Source: Hydrogenophaga sp. A37
GTDB lineage: Bacteria; Pseudomonadota; Gammaproteobacteria; Burkholderiales; Burkholderiaceae_C
DNA length: 64,000 nucleotides
Direction: 5' to 3'
NCBI RefSeq assembly: GCF_002001205.1
Contig: NZ_MUNZ01000079.1
Location: 45,468-109,467 of the forward strand
Shown here: in pieces, positions 45,303 through 53,707 of the stretch
Position numbering within the stretch: the stretch's first letter is position 1
Layout of the letters: the number at the start of each line of letters is the position of its first letter
The notes under the pieces: generated by a model
The model's database searches: none
What the model saw: only the letters and a program-made list of their open reading frames with translations
What the model was told of the DNA's origin: nothing
Translations under genes and position numbers: made by a program

Positions 45303-47711
45303 ATGTCCAACCTGTTTGGCGCGACCGATCTGGTCGTCCCCTTCGAACAACTGCGAATGAGCGACGTCGAGTCGGTCGGCGGCAAGAACGCCAGCCTCGG
45401 CGAAATGATCTCGCAGCTGCCGCAAGGCGTGAAGGTGCCCACCGGCTTTGCCACCACAGCGCATGCCTTCCGCGAGTTCCTGAAATACGACGGCCTGACC
45501 GACCGCATCAATGCGCGCCTCGATGCGCTCGACACCGAAGACGTGCGCGCGCTGGCCGAGGCCGGCGCCGAAATCCGAGCCATGGTGGAAAACCAGCCGT
45601 TTCCGGCCGATCTGGAGAAAGCCATCCGCGACGCCTTCGTCACGCTGGTGGGTGACAACCCGAAGGCCACCTTTGCGGTGCGCTCATCGGCCACGGCCGA
45701 AGACCTGCCCGACGCCTCGTTCGCCGGCCAGCAAGAGACTTTCTTGAACGTGCATGGCATCGACGAGGTGCTGCACAAGATGAAGGAGGTGTTTGCCTCC
45801 CTCTACAACGACCGCGCCATCAGCTACCGCGTGCACAAGGGCTTCGCCCATGCCGACGTGGCCCTGTCGGCTGGCGTTCAGCGCATGGTGCGCTCCGACA
45901 CCGGTGCCGCGGGCGTGATGTTCACCATTGACACCGAGTCCGGCTTCGAAGAGGTGGTCTTCATCACCTCCAGCTACGGCCTGGGCGAGACGGTGGTGCA
46001 AGGCGCCGTGAACCCCGACGAGTTCTACGTGCACAAGCCCATGTTGAAAGCCGGCAAGCGAGCGCTGATCCGCCGCAACCTGGGCAGCAAGCTGATCCAG
46101 ATGACCTTCACCACGGCCGAAGAAAAGGCCGCCGGTGCGCTCAAGGGCAAGCTGGTCAAGACGGTGGACGTGCCGGTCGAGCAGCGCAACCGCTACAGCC
46201 TGACCGACGCCGACGTCGAGCAGCTGGCGCATTACGCGCTGGTGATCGAGCAGCACTACGGTCGTCCGATGGACATCGAGTGGGGCAAGGACGGCACAGA
46301 CGGCCAGCTCTACATCCTGCAGGCCCGCCCCGAGACGGTGAAGAGCCAGTCGGCCGGCAAGGTCGAGGTGCGTTACAAGCTCAAGGGCAAGGGCGCCGTG
46401 CTGGCCTCGGGCCGCGCGATTGGTCAGAAGGTCGGTACCGGCCCGGTGCGCCTGGTGCACAACATCAGCGAGATGGACAAGGTCCAGCCCGGCGATGTGC
46501 TCGTGACCGACATGACCGACCCCAACTGGGAACCGGTGATGAAGCGCGCGAGCGCCATCGTGACCAACCGCGGCGGCCGCACCTGCCACGCCGCCATCAT
46601 TGCGCGCGAGCTGGGCATCCCTGCCGTGGTGGGTTGTGGCAACGCCACCGACCAGCTGAAAGACGGCACGCTGGTCACGGTGAGCTGCGCTGAGGGCGAC
46701 ACCGGCCACATCTACGACGGCCTGCTGGAAACCGAGATCACCGAGGTGCGCCGCGGCAGCATGCCCGAGGTCGACGTGAAGATCATGATGAACGTGGGCA
46801 ACCCCCAGCTGGCGTTCGACTTCGCGCAGATTCCCAACAGCGGCGTCGGTCTGGCACGCTTGGAATTCATCATCAACAACAACATCGGCGTGCACCCGAA
46901 GGCGATCCTGGACTACCCCGCGATCGACGCCGATCTGAAGAAGGCCGTGGAGTCGGTGGCCCGTGGCCATGCCTCGCCGCGCGCTTTCTATGTGGACAAA
47001 GTGGCCGAAGGCGTGGCGACCATCGCCGCCGCTTTCTGGCCCAAGCCGGTGATCGTGCGCCTGTCGGACTTCAAGTCCAACGAGTACCGCAAGCTGGTCG
47101 GTGGCAGCCGCTACGAGCCCGACGAAGAAAACCCCATGCTGGGGTTCCGGGGCGCGGCGCGCTACATCAGCGAAGACTTCCGCGAAGCTTTTGCCATGGA
47201 GTGCGAGGCCTTGAAGCGGGTGCGTGAAGACATGGGCCTGACCAACGTGCAGGTGATGGTGCCTTTTGTGCGCACACTGGGCCAGGCCCAGCGCGTCACC
47301 GAGTTGCTGGCCGAGAAAGGCCTCAAGCGCGGCGAGAACGACCTCAAGGTCATCATGATGTGCGAGATCCCGAGCAACGCCGTGCTGGCGAACGAGTTCC
47401 TGCAGTTCTTTGACGGCTTCTCCATCGGCTCCAACGACCTGACCCAGCTCACCCTCGGCCTGGACCGCGACTCCGGCCTGGAGCTGCTGGCCAAGGACTT
47501 CGACGAGCGCGACCCGGCCGTGAAGGCGCTGCTGAAGATGGCGATTGGCGCCTGCAAGGCACAGGGCAAGTACGTCGGCATCTGTGGCCAAGGCCCCAGC
47601 GACCACCCGGACTTCGCCCAGTGGCTGCGCGATGAGGGCATCAGCTCCATCTCGCTGAACCCGGACTCGGTGGCGGACACTTGGCAGTTGCTGGCTTCGA
47701 CAGCGAAGTAA
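45303..47711 (+). CDS. ppsA: Phosphoenolpyruvate synthase
   Basis: PEP synthase converts pyruvate and ATP to PEP, AMP and phosphate, the entry to gluconeogenesis from acetate, lactate or pyruvate. The 802-residue protein has the ATP-grasp domain (about 1-340), the swivelling phosphohistidine domain with His429 in [14 protein letters not shown], and a C-terminal PEP/pyruvate barrel with the catalytic Cys in [13 protein letters not shown]. The Thr just before His429 (TCH) is the site PpsR modifies. ATG chosen after AGGAG. The gap to ppsR is 245 bp; I see no clear operator. Confidence 0.97.
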   Translation: MSNLFGATDLVVPFEQLRMSDVESVGGKNASLGEMISQLPQGVKVPTGFATTAHAFREFLKYDGLTDRINARLDALDTEDVRALAEAGAEIRAMVENQPFPADLEKAIRDAFVTLVGDNPKATFAVRSSATAEDLPDASFAGQQETFLNVHGIDEVLHKMKEVFASLYNDRAISYRVHKGFAHADVALSAGVQRMVRSDTGAAGVMFTIDTESGFEEVVFITSSYGLGETVVQGAVNPDEFYVHKPMLKAGKRALIRRNLGSKLIQMTFTTAEEKAAGALKGKLVKTVDVPVEQRNRYSLTDADVEQLAHYALVIEQHYGRPMDIEWGKDGTDGQLYILQARPETVKSQSAGKVEVRYKLKGKGAVLASGRAIGQKVGTGPVRLVHNISEMDKVQPGDVLVTDMTDPNWEPVMKRASAIVTNRGGRTCHAAIIARELGIPAVVGCGNATDQLKDGTLVTVSCAEGDTGHIYDGLLETEITEVRRGSMPEVDVKIMMNVGNPQLAFDFAQIPNSGVGLARLEFIINNNIGVHPKAILDYPAIDADLKKAVESVARGHASPRAFYVDKVAEGVATIAAAFWPKPVIVRLSDFKSNEYRKLVGGSRYEPDEENPMLGFRGAARYISEDFREAFAMECEALKRVREDMGLTNVQVMVPFVRTLGQAQRVTELLAEKGLKRGENDLKVIMMCEIPSNAVLANEFLQFFDGFSIGSNDLTQLTLGLDRDSGLELLAKDFDERDPAVKALLKMAIGACKAQGKYVGICGQGPSDHPDFAQWLRDEGISSISLNPDSVADTWQLLASTAK

Positions 47712-47735
47712 GCGTTCAGAACCCGTCGCACCAAG

Positions 47736-47767
47736 GCGGCAGGGCGAAAGCCCTGCCGCCTTTTTTG
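47736..47767 (+). terminator. Terminator after ppsA
   Basis: Hairpin GGCGGCAGGGC-GAAA-GCCCTGCCGCC followed by TTTTTT. Strong and conventional. Confidence 0.93.
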
Positions 47768-47858
47768 TGCGCGACAGCGTAAGGCCGTGGTCAGTGCCTG
47801 GCGCACAATCGGTTTCAAAGGCGCCACCACGATGGCGCTGCCGAAAGAGGAGACGCAC

Positions 47859-48080
47859 ATGTTCCAAGGTCTGGACGCCCAACGCCTGGTGGCCCTGTTT
47901 GTGGCCAGTGTGTTGCTTTTCAACTTTCCGCTGCTGGCGCTCTGGGACCACGATGCCCGCGTGTTCGGCTTGCCGCTGTTTCCTGCGGCCTTGTTCGTGA
48001 TCTGGGCGCTGCTGATTGCGGCATTGGCCTGGGTGGTTGAGCGCACGCCTGAGGCGCCCGCGCCGGACGGCACCGACTAA
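47859..48080 (+). CDS. Small two-helix membrane protein (DUF3311-like)
   Basis: A 73-residue protein with two membrane helices (about 12-30 and 42-62): LVALFVASVLLFNFPLLALW and LPLFPAALFVIWALLIAALA. Its layout, with a short loop ending in FGLPLFP, resembles DUF3311 proteins that accompany sodium:solute symporters. I chose ATG at 47859, with AGGAG nearby, over the ATG nine codons upstream. It precedes a symporter-type histidine kinase by 171 bp. That gap holds a GCCGTAGC-CCGA-GCTACGGC hairpin (48151-48170), so co-transcription is uncertain. Confidence 0.75.
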   Translation: MFQGLDAQRLVALFVASVLLFNFPLLALWDHDARVFGLPLFPAALFVIWALLIAALAWVVERTPEAPAPDGTD

Positions 48081-48150
48081 GAGGCTGAGAGGAAATCGGT
48101 CATGCCCGCCTTGACGCCCCAAACCACCACCAGCCGCGTTGCAAATGCGC

Positions 48151-48170
48151 GCCGTAGCCCGAGCTACGGC
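48151..48170 (+). other. Hairpin between the small membrane protein and the symporter kinase
   Basis: Perfect 8-bp stem GCCGTAGC with loop CCGA, then TGTGCTTTGCGCC. It may be a weak terminator or a processing signal; no T-run follows. Confidence 0.5.
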
Positions 48171-48251
48171 TGTGCTTTGCGCCTTGCCGGCAGCGCTTTG
48201 GGGCGCCCTTTCGGGCACACCCAATTCCCTCCCAGCCTCTGACACCGCGCC

Positions 48252-51020
48252 ATGTTGTCCGCCCCGCTCGTCATCGGTGTTTCGTTTGCCTACTTGCTTC
48301 TGCTGTTTGCGGTGGCCTATTGGGGCGACCGGCGGGCCGCGCAGGGACGTTCGGTCATTGGCAATGCCTGGGTGTACGCCTTGTCGATGGCGGTGTATTG
48401 CACGGCCTGGACCTATTTCGGCAGCGTGGGACGCGCCGCAAACACGGGTGTGTGGTTCCTGCCCATCTACCTCGGGCCGATGCTGGCCATGATCCTGGCC
48501 TGGATGGTGGTTCGCAAGATGATCCGCATCGCCAAGACCTACCGCATCACCTCCATCGCCGACTTCATTGCCAGCCGCTACGGCAAGAGCCCGACGCTCG
48601 CGGGCCTGGTGACCTTGATCACGGTGGTGGGCATCGTTCCCTACATCGCGCTGCAGCTCAAGGCCATCGCCAGTGGTTACGCGGTGTTGACCTCGCCGCT
48701 GGGCCAGGCCGTGGCCCAACCCGCCCAGTGGTGGCGTGACAGCACGCTGTACGTGGCGCTGGCGCTGGCTGGATTCACCATGGTCTTTGGTGCGCGGCAC
48801 CTGGACAGCACCGAGCGCCATGAGGGCATGGTTGCCGCCATCGCGTTTGAATCCATCGTCAAGCTGCTGGCCTTTCTGGCCGTGGGTGTGTTTGTGGTTT
48901 TTGGCCTGTTTGATGGCCTGGGTGATCTGTTTGACCAAGCGCAGGCCATTGAGGCCGTGAACCGGCTGCTCCGGTTCGGGCAGGGCCAGCCCTTCGCCTA
49001 CGCGCAATGGGCGGGCCTGACCTTGCTCGCCATGTTGTCGGTCATTTTCCTTCCCCGGCAGTTTCAGATGATGGTGGTGGAGAACGTGGACGAGCGGCAC
49101 CTGAAGCGGGCCGTCTGGGTGTTTCCGCTGTACCTGCTGCTGATCAACCTCTTCGTGCTGCCCATCGCCCTCGGTGGGCTGCTGCATTTCGGCGTGGGGC
49201 GCATGGACCCCGAGACCTTCGTGCTCTCGCTGCCGCTGTCGCAAGGGCAGCAGGGGCTGGCGCTGCTGGCCTTTGTCGGCGGGTTGTCGGCTGCGACCGG
49301 CATGGTGATCGTCGAAGCCATCGCGGTCTCCACCATGGTCTGCAACGACCTGGTGATGCCACTGCTGCTGCGCAGTCGGCGCTTTGGTGCGCGCGCCAGC
49401 GGCGACCTCACGGGGGTGCTGCTGCTCATCCGCCGATGGGCGATCCTGTTCATCCTGCTGCTTGGGTACCTGTACTTCCACTTGGCGGGTGAAGCCTATG
49501 CGTTGGTGAGCATCGGCCTGATCAGTTTCGCCGCCGTGGCCCAGTTCGCGCCGGCCATGTTGGGCGGCATGTACTGGAAGGGCGGCACGCGGCGCGGCGC
49601 GCTCGCCGGTCTGCTGCTGGGGTTTGGCTTCTGGGCTTACACGTTGATGCTGCCGTCGCTTGCCAAGTCGGGTTGGCTGGCCGATGGCTTTCTCCAGCAC
49701 GGCCTGTTCGGCTGGGTCTGGCTCAAGCCCGAGGCCTTCCTGGGCCTGTCCGGGCTGGACAACCTGACCCACTCGCTGTTCTGGAGCCTGCTGGTCAACA
49801 TCGGCGCTTATGTGGGCGTCTCGCTCTGGCGCGTGCCGTCGGCAGCCGAGACCAGCCAGGCATTGTTGTTTGTGGACGTCTTTCATCGCACGGCGGGCTC
49901 GCGGCCGGTGTTCTGGCAGGGGCGGGCTCAGGTGCACGAGTTGCAGTCACTGGTGGGGCGATTTCTGGGGGTGAGGCGGGCGCAGCAGCTGTTTGCCGGT
50001 TACGCCCAGGCGGTGGGCGTGGAGGGCATCGCGCACATACCGGCCGACGCGCGCCTGGTGCAGTTCGTGGAGACCCAGCTCGCGGGTGCTATCGGCAGCG
50101 CCTCGGCGCGGGTGATGGTGGCTTCGGTGGCCGAGGAAGAGACACTGGATCTGGACGATGTGATGCGCATCCTGGACGAAGCCTCACAGTTGCGCGCGTA
50201 TTCGCACGCGCTGGAGGACAAGTCGCGTTCGCTGGAGCGCGCCACGGCCGAGCTGCGCGAGGCCAATCAGCAGTTGCAGAGCCTGGACCGGCTCAAGGAC
50301 GACTTCATGTCCTCCGTGACCCACGAGTTGCGCACGCCTTTGACATCGATCAGGGCGCTGTCGGAGCTGATGCGGGACGATGACGACATGGACCTGCCCC
50401 AGCGGCAGCAGTTTCTGGGCATCATCGTGACCGAGGCCGAACGCTTGAGCCGGTTGGTGAATCAGGTGCTGGACATGGCCAAGATCGAGGCCGGCCATGC
50501 CGAATGGAACGAGGAAGCGGTGGACCTGCGCGAACTGCTGGAGCAGGCCGCGGGCAGCATGGGCGAGATGTACCGGGAGCGGGGTGTGACGCTGGCGCTG
50601 GACCTGCCGCCGAGCGTGGGGCCGGTGAGTGCCGACGCGGACCGCATCACCCAGGTGGTGCTCAACCTCTTGTCCAACGCCCTGAAGTACGCGCCGCGCG
50701 AAGGCGGCCGCGTGGTGATGCGCTTGCGCGACGCCGGCCCCTCGGTCGAAGTGGAGGTGCAGGACAACGGACCGGGCATCGCAGCCGACCAGCAGGCCAT
50801 GGTGTTCGAGAAATTCCGGCAGGTGGCCGGCGACGCGCACTACCGGCCGGGCGGCACGGGGCTGGGCCTGCCGATCAGCCGCCAGATCGTGGCGCATTTC
50901 GGCGGGCGCATGTGGCTGCGGTCCGAACCGGGGCAGGGCGCCTGTTTCGGTTTTTCACTGCCGCACCGCGCGACGGACGCACCGCCCGAACAGAACAACC
51001 AGAGGAGCACAGAGACATGA
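48252..51020 (+). CDS. Sodium:solute symporter-type sensor histidine kinase (CbrA/CrbS-like)
   Basis: A 922-residue hybrid: residues about 1-480 are a 13-helix SSS transporter domain (starting LVIGVSFAYLLLLFAVAYWG), about 545-640 a STAC-like linker (ELQSLVGRFLGVRRAQQLF), then a coiled coil, a HisKA dimerisation domain with phospho-acceptor His691 in SVTHELRTPLTS, and a HATPase domain with N box (NLLSNALKYAP), G1 (DNGPGIA), F (FEKFRQ) and G2 (GTGLGLP) boxes. Relatives include CbrA and CrbS/MxtR, which sense amino acids or acetate. Its TGA overlaps the ATG of the receiver gene. Confidence 0.93.
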   Translation: MLSAPLVIGVSFAYLLLLFAVAYWGDRRAAQGRSVIGNAWVYALSMAVYCTAWTYFGSVGRAANTGVWFLPIYLGPMLAMILAWMVVRKMIRIAKTYRITSIADFIASRYGKSPTLAGLVTLITVVGIVPYIALQLKAIASGYAVLTSPLGQAVAQPAQWWRDSTLYVALALAGFTMVFGARHLDSTERHEGMVAAIAFESIVKLLAFLAVGVFVVFGLFDGLGDLFDQAQAIEAVNRLLRFGQGQPFAYAQWAGLTLLAMLSVIFLPRQFQMMVVENVDERHLKRAVWVFPLYLLLINLFVLPIALGGLLHFGVGRMDPETFVLSLPLSQGQQGLALLAFVGGLSAATGMVIVEAIAVSTMVCNDLVMPLLLRSRRFGARASGDLTGVLLLIRRWAILFILLLGYLYFHLAGEAYALVSIGLISFAAVAQFAPAMLGGMYWKGGTRRGALAGLLLGFGFWAYTLMLPSLAKSGWLADGFLQHGLFGWVWLKPEAFLGLSGLDNLTHSLFWSLLVNIGAYVGVSLWRVPSAAETSQALLFVDVFHRTAGSRPVFWQGRAQVHELQSLVGRFLGVRRAQQLFAGYAQAVGVEGIAHIPADARLVQFVETQLAGAIGSASARVMVASVAEEETLDLDDVMRILDEASQLRAYSHALEDKSRSLERATAELREANQQLQSLDRLKDDFMSSVTHELRTPLTSIRALSELMRDDDDMDLPQRQQFLGIIVTEAERLSRLVNQVLDMAKIEAGHAEWNEEAVDLRELLEQAAGSMGEMYRERGVTLALDLPPSVGPVSADADRITQVVLNLLSNALKYAPREGGRVVMRLRDAGPSVEVEVQDNGPGIAADQQAMVFEKFRQVAGDAHYRPGGTGLGLPISRQIVAHFGGRMWLRSEPGQGACFGFSLPHRATDAPPEQNNQRSTET

Positions 51021-51385
51021 GCACCAAAATTCTGATTGCAGACGACGAGCCCAACATCCTGATCTCGCTGGAGTTCCTGATGAAACGCGAAGGCTACGAG
51101 GTGGTGCTGGCGCGCGACGGGCAGGAAGCCATCGACGCCATCCAGCGTGAGCGCCCCGCGCTGGTCTTGCTGGACGTGATGATGCCGATCAAGACCGGCT
51201 TTGACGTCTGTTACGAGGTGCGCTCGAACGAGTCGGTGCGAGATACCTTGATCGTCATGCTCACCGCCAAAGGGCGCGACACCGACGTGGCCAAAGGCCT
51301 GGCGCTGGGCGCCAATGCCTACATGACGAAGCCCTTCTCCACCAAGGAGCTGGTGCAGAAGGTGCGCGAACTGCTGGGCACCTGA
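51017..51385 (+). CDS. Stand-alone receiver-domain response regulator
   Basis: A 122-residue protein consisting only of a CheY-like receiver: Asp9/Asp10 (metal site), phospho-acceptor Asp53 in LVLLDVMMP, Thr83 and Lys105. No DNA-binding or enzymatic output domain is present, unlike CrbR/ErdR partners of related kinases, which carry a LuxR helix-turn-helix. It is translationally coupled to the kinase (ATGA), so it is its direct partner, and it is followed after 2 bp by the sensor-exonuclease. It could pass the signal to another protein by binding. Confidence 0.93.
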   Translation: MSTKILIADDEPNILISLEFLMKREGYEVVLARDGQEAIDAIQRERPALVLLDVMMPIKTGFDVCYEVRSNESVRDTLIVMLTAKGRDTDVAKGLALGANAYMTKPFSTKELVQKVRELLGT

Positions 51386-51387
51386 AC

Positions 51388-53583
51388 ATGGCGGCGCAAC
51401 AGAAAACCGACCGCCGGCTCTGGTGGTTGCTGGCAGCGGCGGCCGCGCTGTCCCTGGTCTGGCTGATGCTCACCATCGGCTTGCTGGGCTCCACGCTGGA
51501 ACCGGATGCACGCCAGACGGTCTGGGGCCTGATCGGTGATCGCCTGACGCTGATCGCCTTGACCTGGGCGGCGGGCATGGCCGCCATCGCTTATGGGCTC
51601 AAGCGCTGGTTCGATCATTGGGTCACGCCCTCGGTGCAGCTCGCCGAAGAGGCGCAGGTGCTGCTGCGGACCGACGTGGTGCGCGAACTGCCGCTCAAGG
51701 GCAACGTCGAAACCCAGGTGCTCGTCGGCCTGTTCAACCAGCTGGTGGCACAGCGCGAAGAGCTGCGTGCCGAGATGGATGCCAAGGTGCAGGAGGCGGC
51801 GCAGGGGATCGAGCAGGAAAAGAGCCGGCTCGCCGCGCTCATGTCCGAGCTCACGCAGAGCGTGGTGGTGTGCAACCTGGACGGGCGCATCCTCCTCTAC
51901 AACAACCGCGCCCGCATGCAGTTCCGCGCGCTCTCACAAGCGCCCGGCGTGGCCGGTGGTGCCGAGCTGATGGGCCTTGGGCGTTCGATCTACAGCGTGT
52001 TCGACCGCAAGCTGGTGGCGCATGCGCTGGAAAACATCCAGCAGCGCATGCTGCGTGGCGCGGGCCAGCCTTCAGCGCAGTTTGTCACCACCACGCCAGC
52101 GGGGCAACTGCTGCGGGTGCAGATGGCGCCCGTGCGCTCCCCGGCGGTGGCCGGCGCCACGGAACCCTCGCTGGACCTCACCGGCTTCGTGCTCATGCTC
52201 GACAACATCACGCGCGATTTCGAGGCCGAGTCCGCGAAAGACCAGGTGCTGCACACACTGACCGAGCGCAGCCGCGCGGCACTGGCCAGCATGCAGGCGG
52301 CGCTGGACATGCTCGACTACCCCGATCTCGACGCCACCATGCGTGAGCGCTTTCTCGGTGTGCTCCGCGACGAGACCATGGCGCTGAGCCAGCGCATCGG
52401 AGCGCTCGAAGCGGGTTCGACCGACAGCCTGAAAACGCGTTGGCCGCTGGAAGACATGTTGGGCACCGATCTCGTGACCGCTGCGCTGAAGCGGATTGAA
52501 ACCGTCACCTCGCTGCAGGCCTCCGTCGCCGAGATCGACCCCGCGCTCTGGCTCAAGGTCGAGAGCTTCTCGCTGCTGCAAGCCTTGGTCTGTCTGGCGG
52601 GCCGCTTGGGCGACGAGTTTTCCGTGCGCTTTGTCCAGTTGCGTTTGCAGCCGGCAGCGGGCAGCCCCGGCAAGGCCTGGCTGGACCTGATCTGGAGCGG
52701 CCAGGTGATGAGCACCGAGACCGTGATGAGCTGGGAGATGGACCCGATGAGGGTGGGCAACGAAACCGTTCGCCTGACGGTGCGCGACGTGATCGAACGT
52801 CACAACGGGGCTTTCTGGTTCGAGCGCGAGCGGCTGCGCCATCAGGCCTTTTTCCGCTTCCTGCTGCCGCTGGCCAACCCGCAAGAGCAGGTGGACGCCG
52901 CCACGCTGTCGACGAACGAAAGTCGGCCCGAGTACTACGACTTCGATCTCTTCAAGACCACCGAGCAGACGCGCACGATGGACGACCGCCGGCTCACCGA
53001 TCTGGTCTACACCGTGTTCGACACCGAGACGACGGGGCTGAACCCCGGGCAGGGCGACGAGATCATCCAGATTGGCGCGGCGCGCATCGTCAACCACAAG
53101 CTGCTGCGCCAGGAATGTTTCGAGCAGTTGGTGAATCCGCAGCGCCTGATTCCCGCCGCGTCGATACCGATCCACGGCATCCGGCCCGACATGGTGATGG
53201 GGCAGCCCACCATCGACCAGGTGCTGCCGGCCTTTCATGCGTTCGCCCAAGACACGGTGCTGGTGGCCCACAACGCGGCCTTTGACATGCGCTTCCTGCA
53301 ACTCAAGGAACAGCAGGCCGGCGTGGTGTTTGACCACCCGGTGCTCGACACCCTGCTGTTGTCGGCCGTGATCCACCCCAACCAAGACTCGCACCGGCTG
53401 GAGGCCATTGCCGAGCGCTTCAACGTGACCATCGTCGGTCGGCACACGGCCCTGGGCGACGCCATGGTCACGGCTGAGGTGTTCCTGAAGCTGATTCCGC
53501 TGCTCGCCGAAAAAGGCATTCACACGCTGGGTGAAGCCAGAGAAGCAGCGCAGAAAACCTACTACGCCCGAATCAGGTATTGA
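51388..53583 (+). CDS. Membrane HAMP/PAS protein fused to DEDDh 3'-5' exonuclease
   Basis: A 731-residue fusion: two N-terminal helices (about residues 10-34 and 50-70), HAMP-like linker and coiled coil (about 72-150), a PAS domain (about 150-270), a degenerate histidine-kinase-like core (about 280-505) without the phospho-acceptor His and with broken N/G boxes, and a C-terminal DnaQ-type exonuclease (about 540-715). All catalytic residues of the DEDDh class are present: Asp545 and Glu547 (FDTETTGL), Asp633 (AHNAAFDMRF), His686 and Asp691 (HTALGD). It starts 2 bp after the receiver gene, so the kinase, receiver and exonuclease are one operon. Substrate unknown. Confidence 0.88.
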   Translation: MAAQQKTDRRLWWLLAAAAALSLVWLMLTIGLLGSTLEPDARQTVWGLIGDRLTLIALTWAAGMAAIAYGLKRWFDHWVTPSVQLAEEAQVLLRTDVVRELPLKGNVETQVLVGLFNQLVAQREELRAEMDAKVQEAAQGIEQEKSRLAALMSELTQSVVVCNLDGRILLYNNRARMQFRALSQAPGVAGGAELMGLGRSIYSVFDRKLVAHALENIQQRMLRGAGQPSAQFVTTTPAGQLLRVQMAPVRSPAVAGATEPSLDLTGFVLMLDNITRDFEAESAKDQVLHTLTERSRAALASMQAALDMLDYPDLDATMRERFLGVLRDETMALSQRIGALEAGSTDSLKTRWPLEDMLGTDLVTAALKRIETVTSLQASVAEIDPALWLKVESFSLLQALVCLAGRLGDEFSVRFVQLRLQPAAGSPGKAWLDLIWSGQVMSTETVMSWEMDPMRVGNETVRLTVRDVIERHNGAFWFERERLRHQAFFRFLLPLANPQEQVDAATLSTNESRPEYYDFDLFKTTEQTRTMDDRRLTDLVYTVFDTETTGLNPGQGDEIIQIGAARIVNHKLLRQECFEQLVNPQRLIPAASIPIHGIRPDMVMGQPTIDQVLPAFHAFAQDTVLVAHNAAFDMRFLQLKEQQAGVVFDHPVLDTLLLSAVIHPNQDSHRLEAIAERFNVTIVGRHTALGDAMVTAEVFLKLIPLLAEKGIHTLGEAREAAQKTYYARIRY

Positions 53584-53707
53584 CCCCCGCGCCGCGCCGC
53601 CTTTACAGCACGCTTGGCCCAACCCAGGATGCGGTGGAACCGGCTTTGCCGGGCCACTCGCATCGCCCCCTGGGGGGTGACGCGCCGCAGGCGCGGCGCG
53701 GGGGGCG
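53583..53707 (-). repeat. Dispersed repeat family B, copy 2
   Basis: Fills the gap between convergent genes. On the minus strand it reads GCGCCGCGCCTGCGGCGCGT, CCCCCCAGGGGGCG, GGCCCGGCAAAGCCGGTTCC, CCGCATCCTGGGT, matching the copy at 40027-40110 with about 80 percent identity by eye. An additional GCGCCGCGC arm at its other end makes the whole region one large inverted repeat. Confidence 0.8.

Noticed and set aside
45684..49937. A 1417-codon open frame on the minus strand opposite ppsA and the symporter kinase
   Set aside because: It mirrors two well-supported genes on the other strand, has no recognisable domains and is rich in His, Arg and Gln as expected of a high-GC antisense frame.
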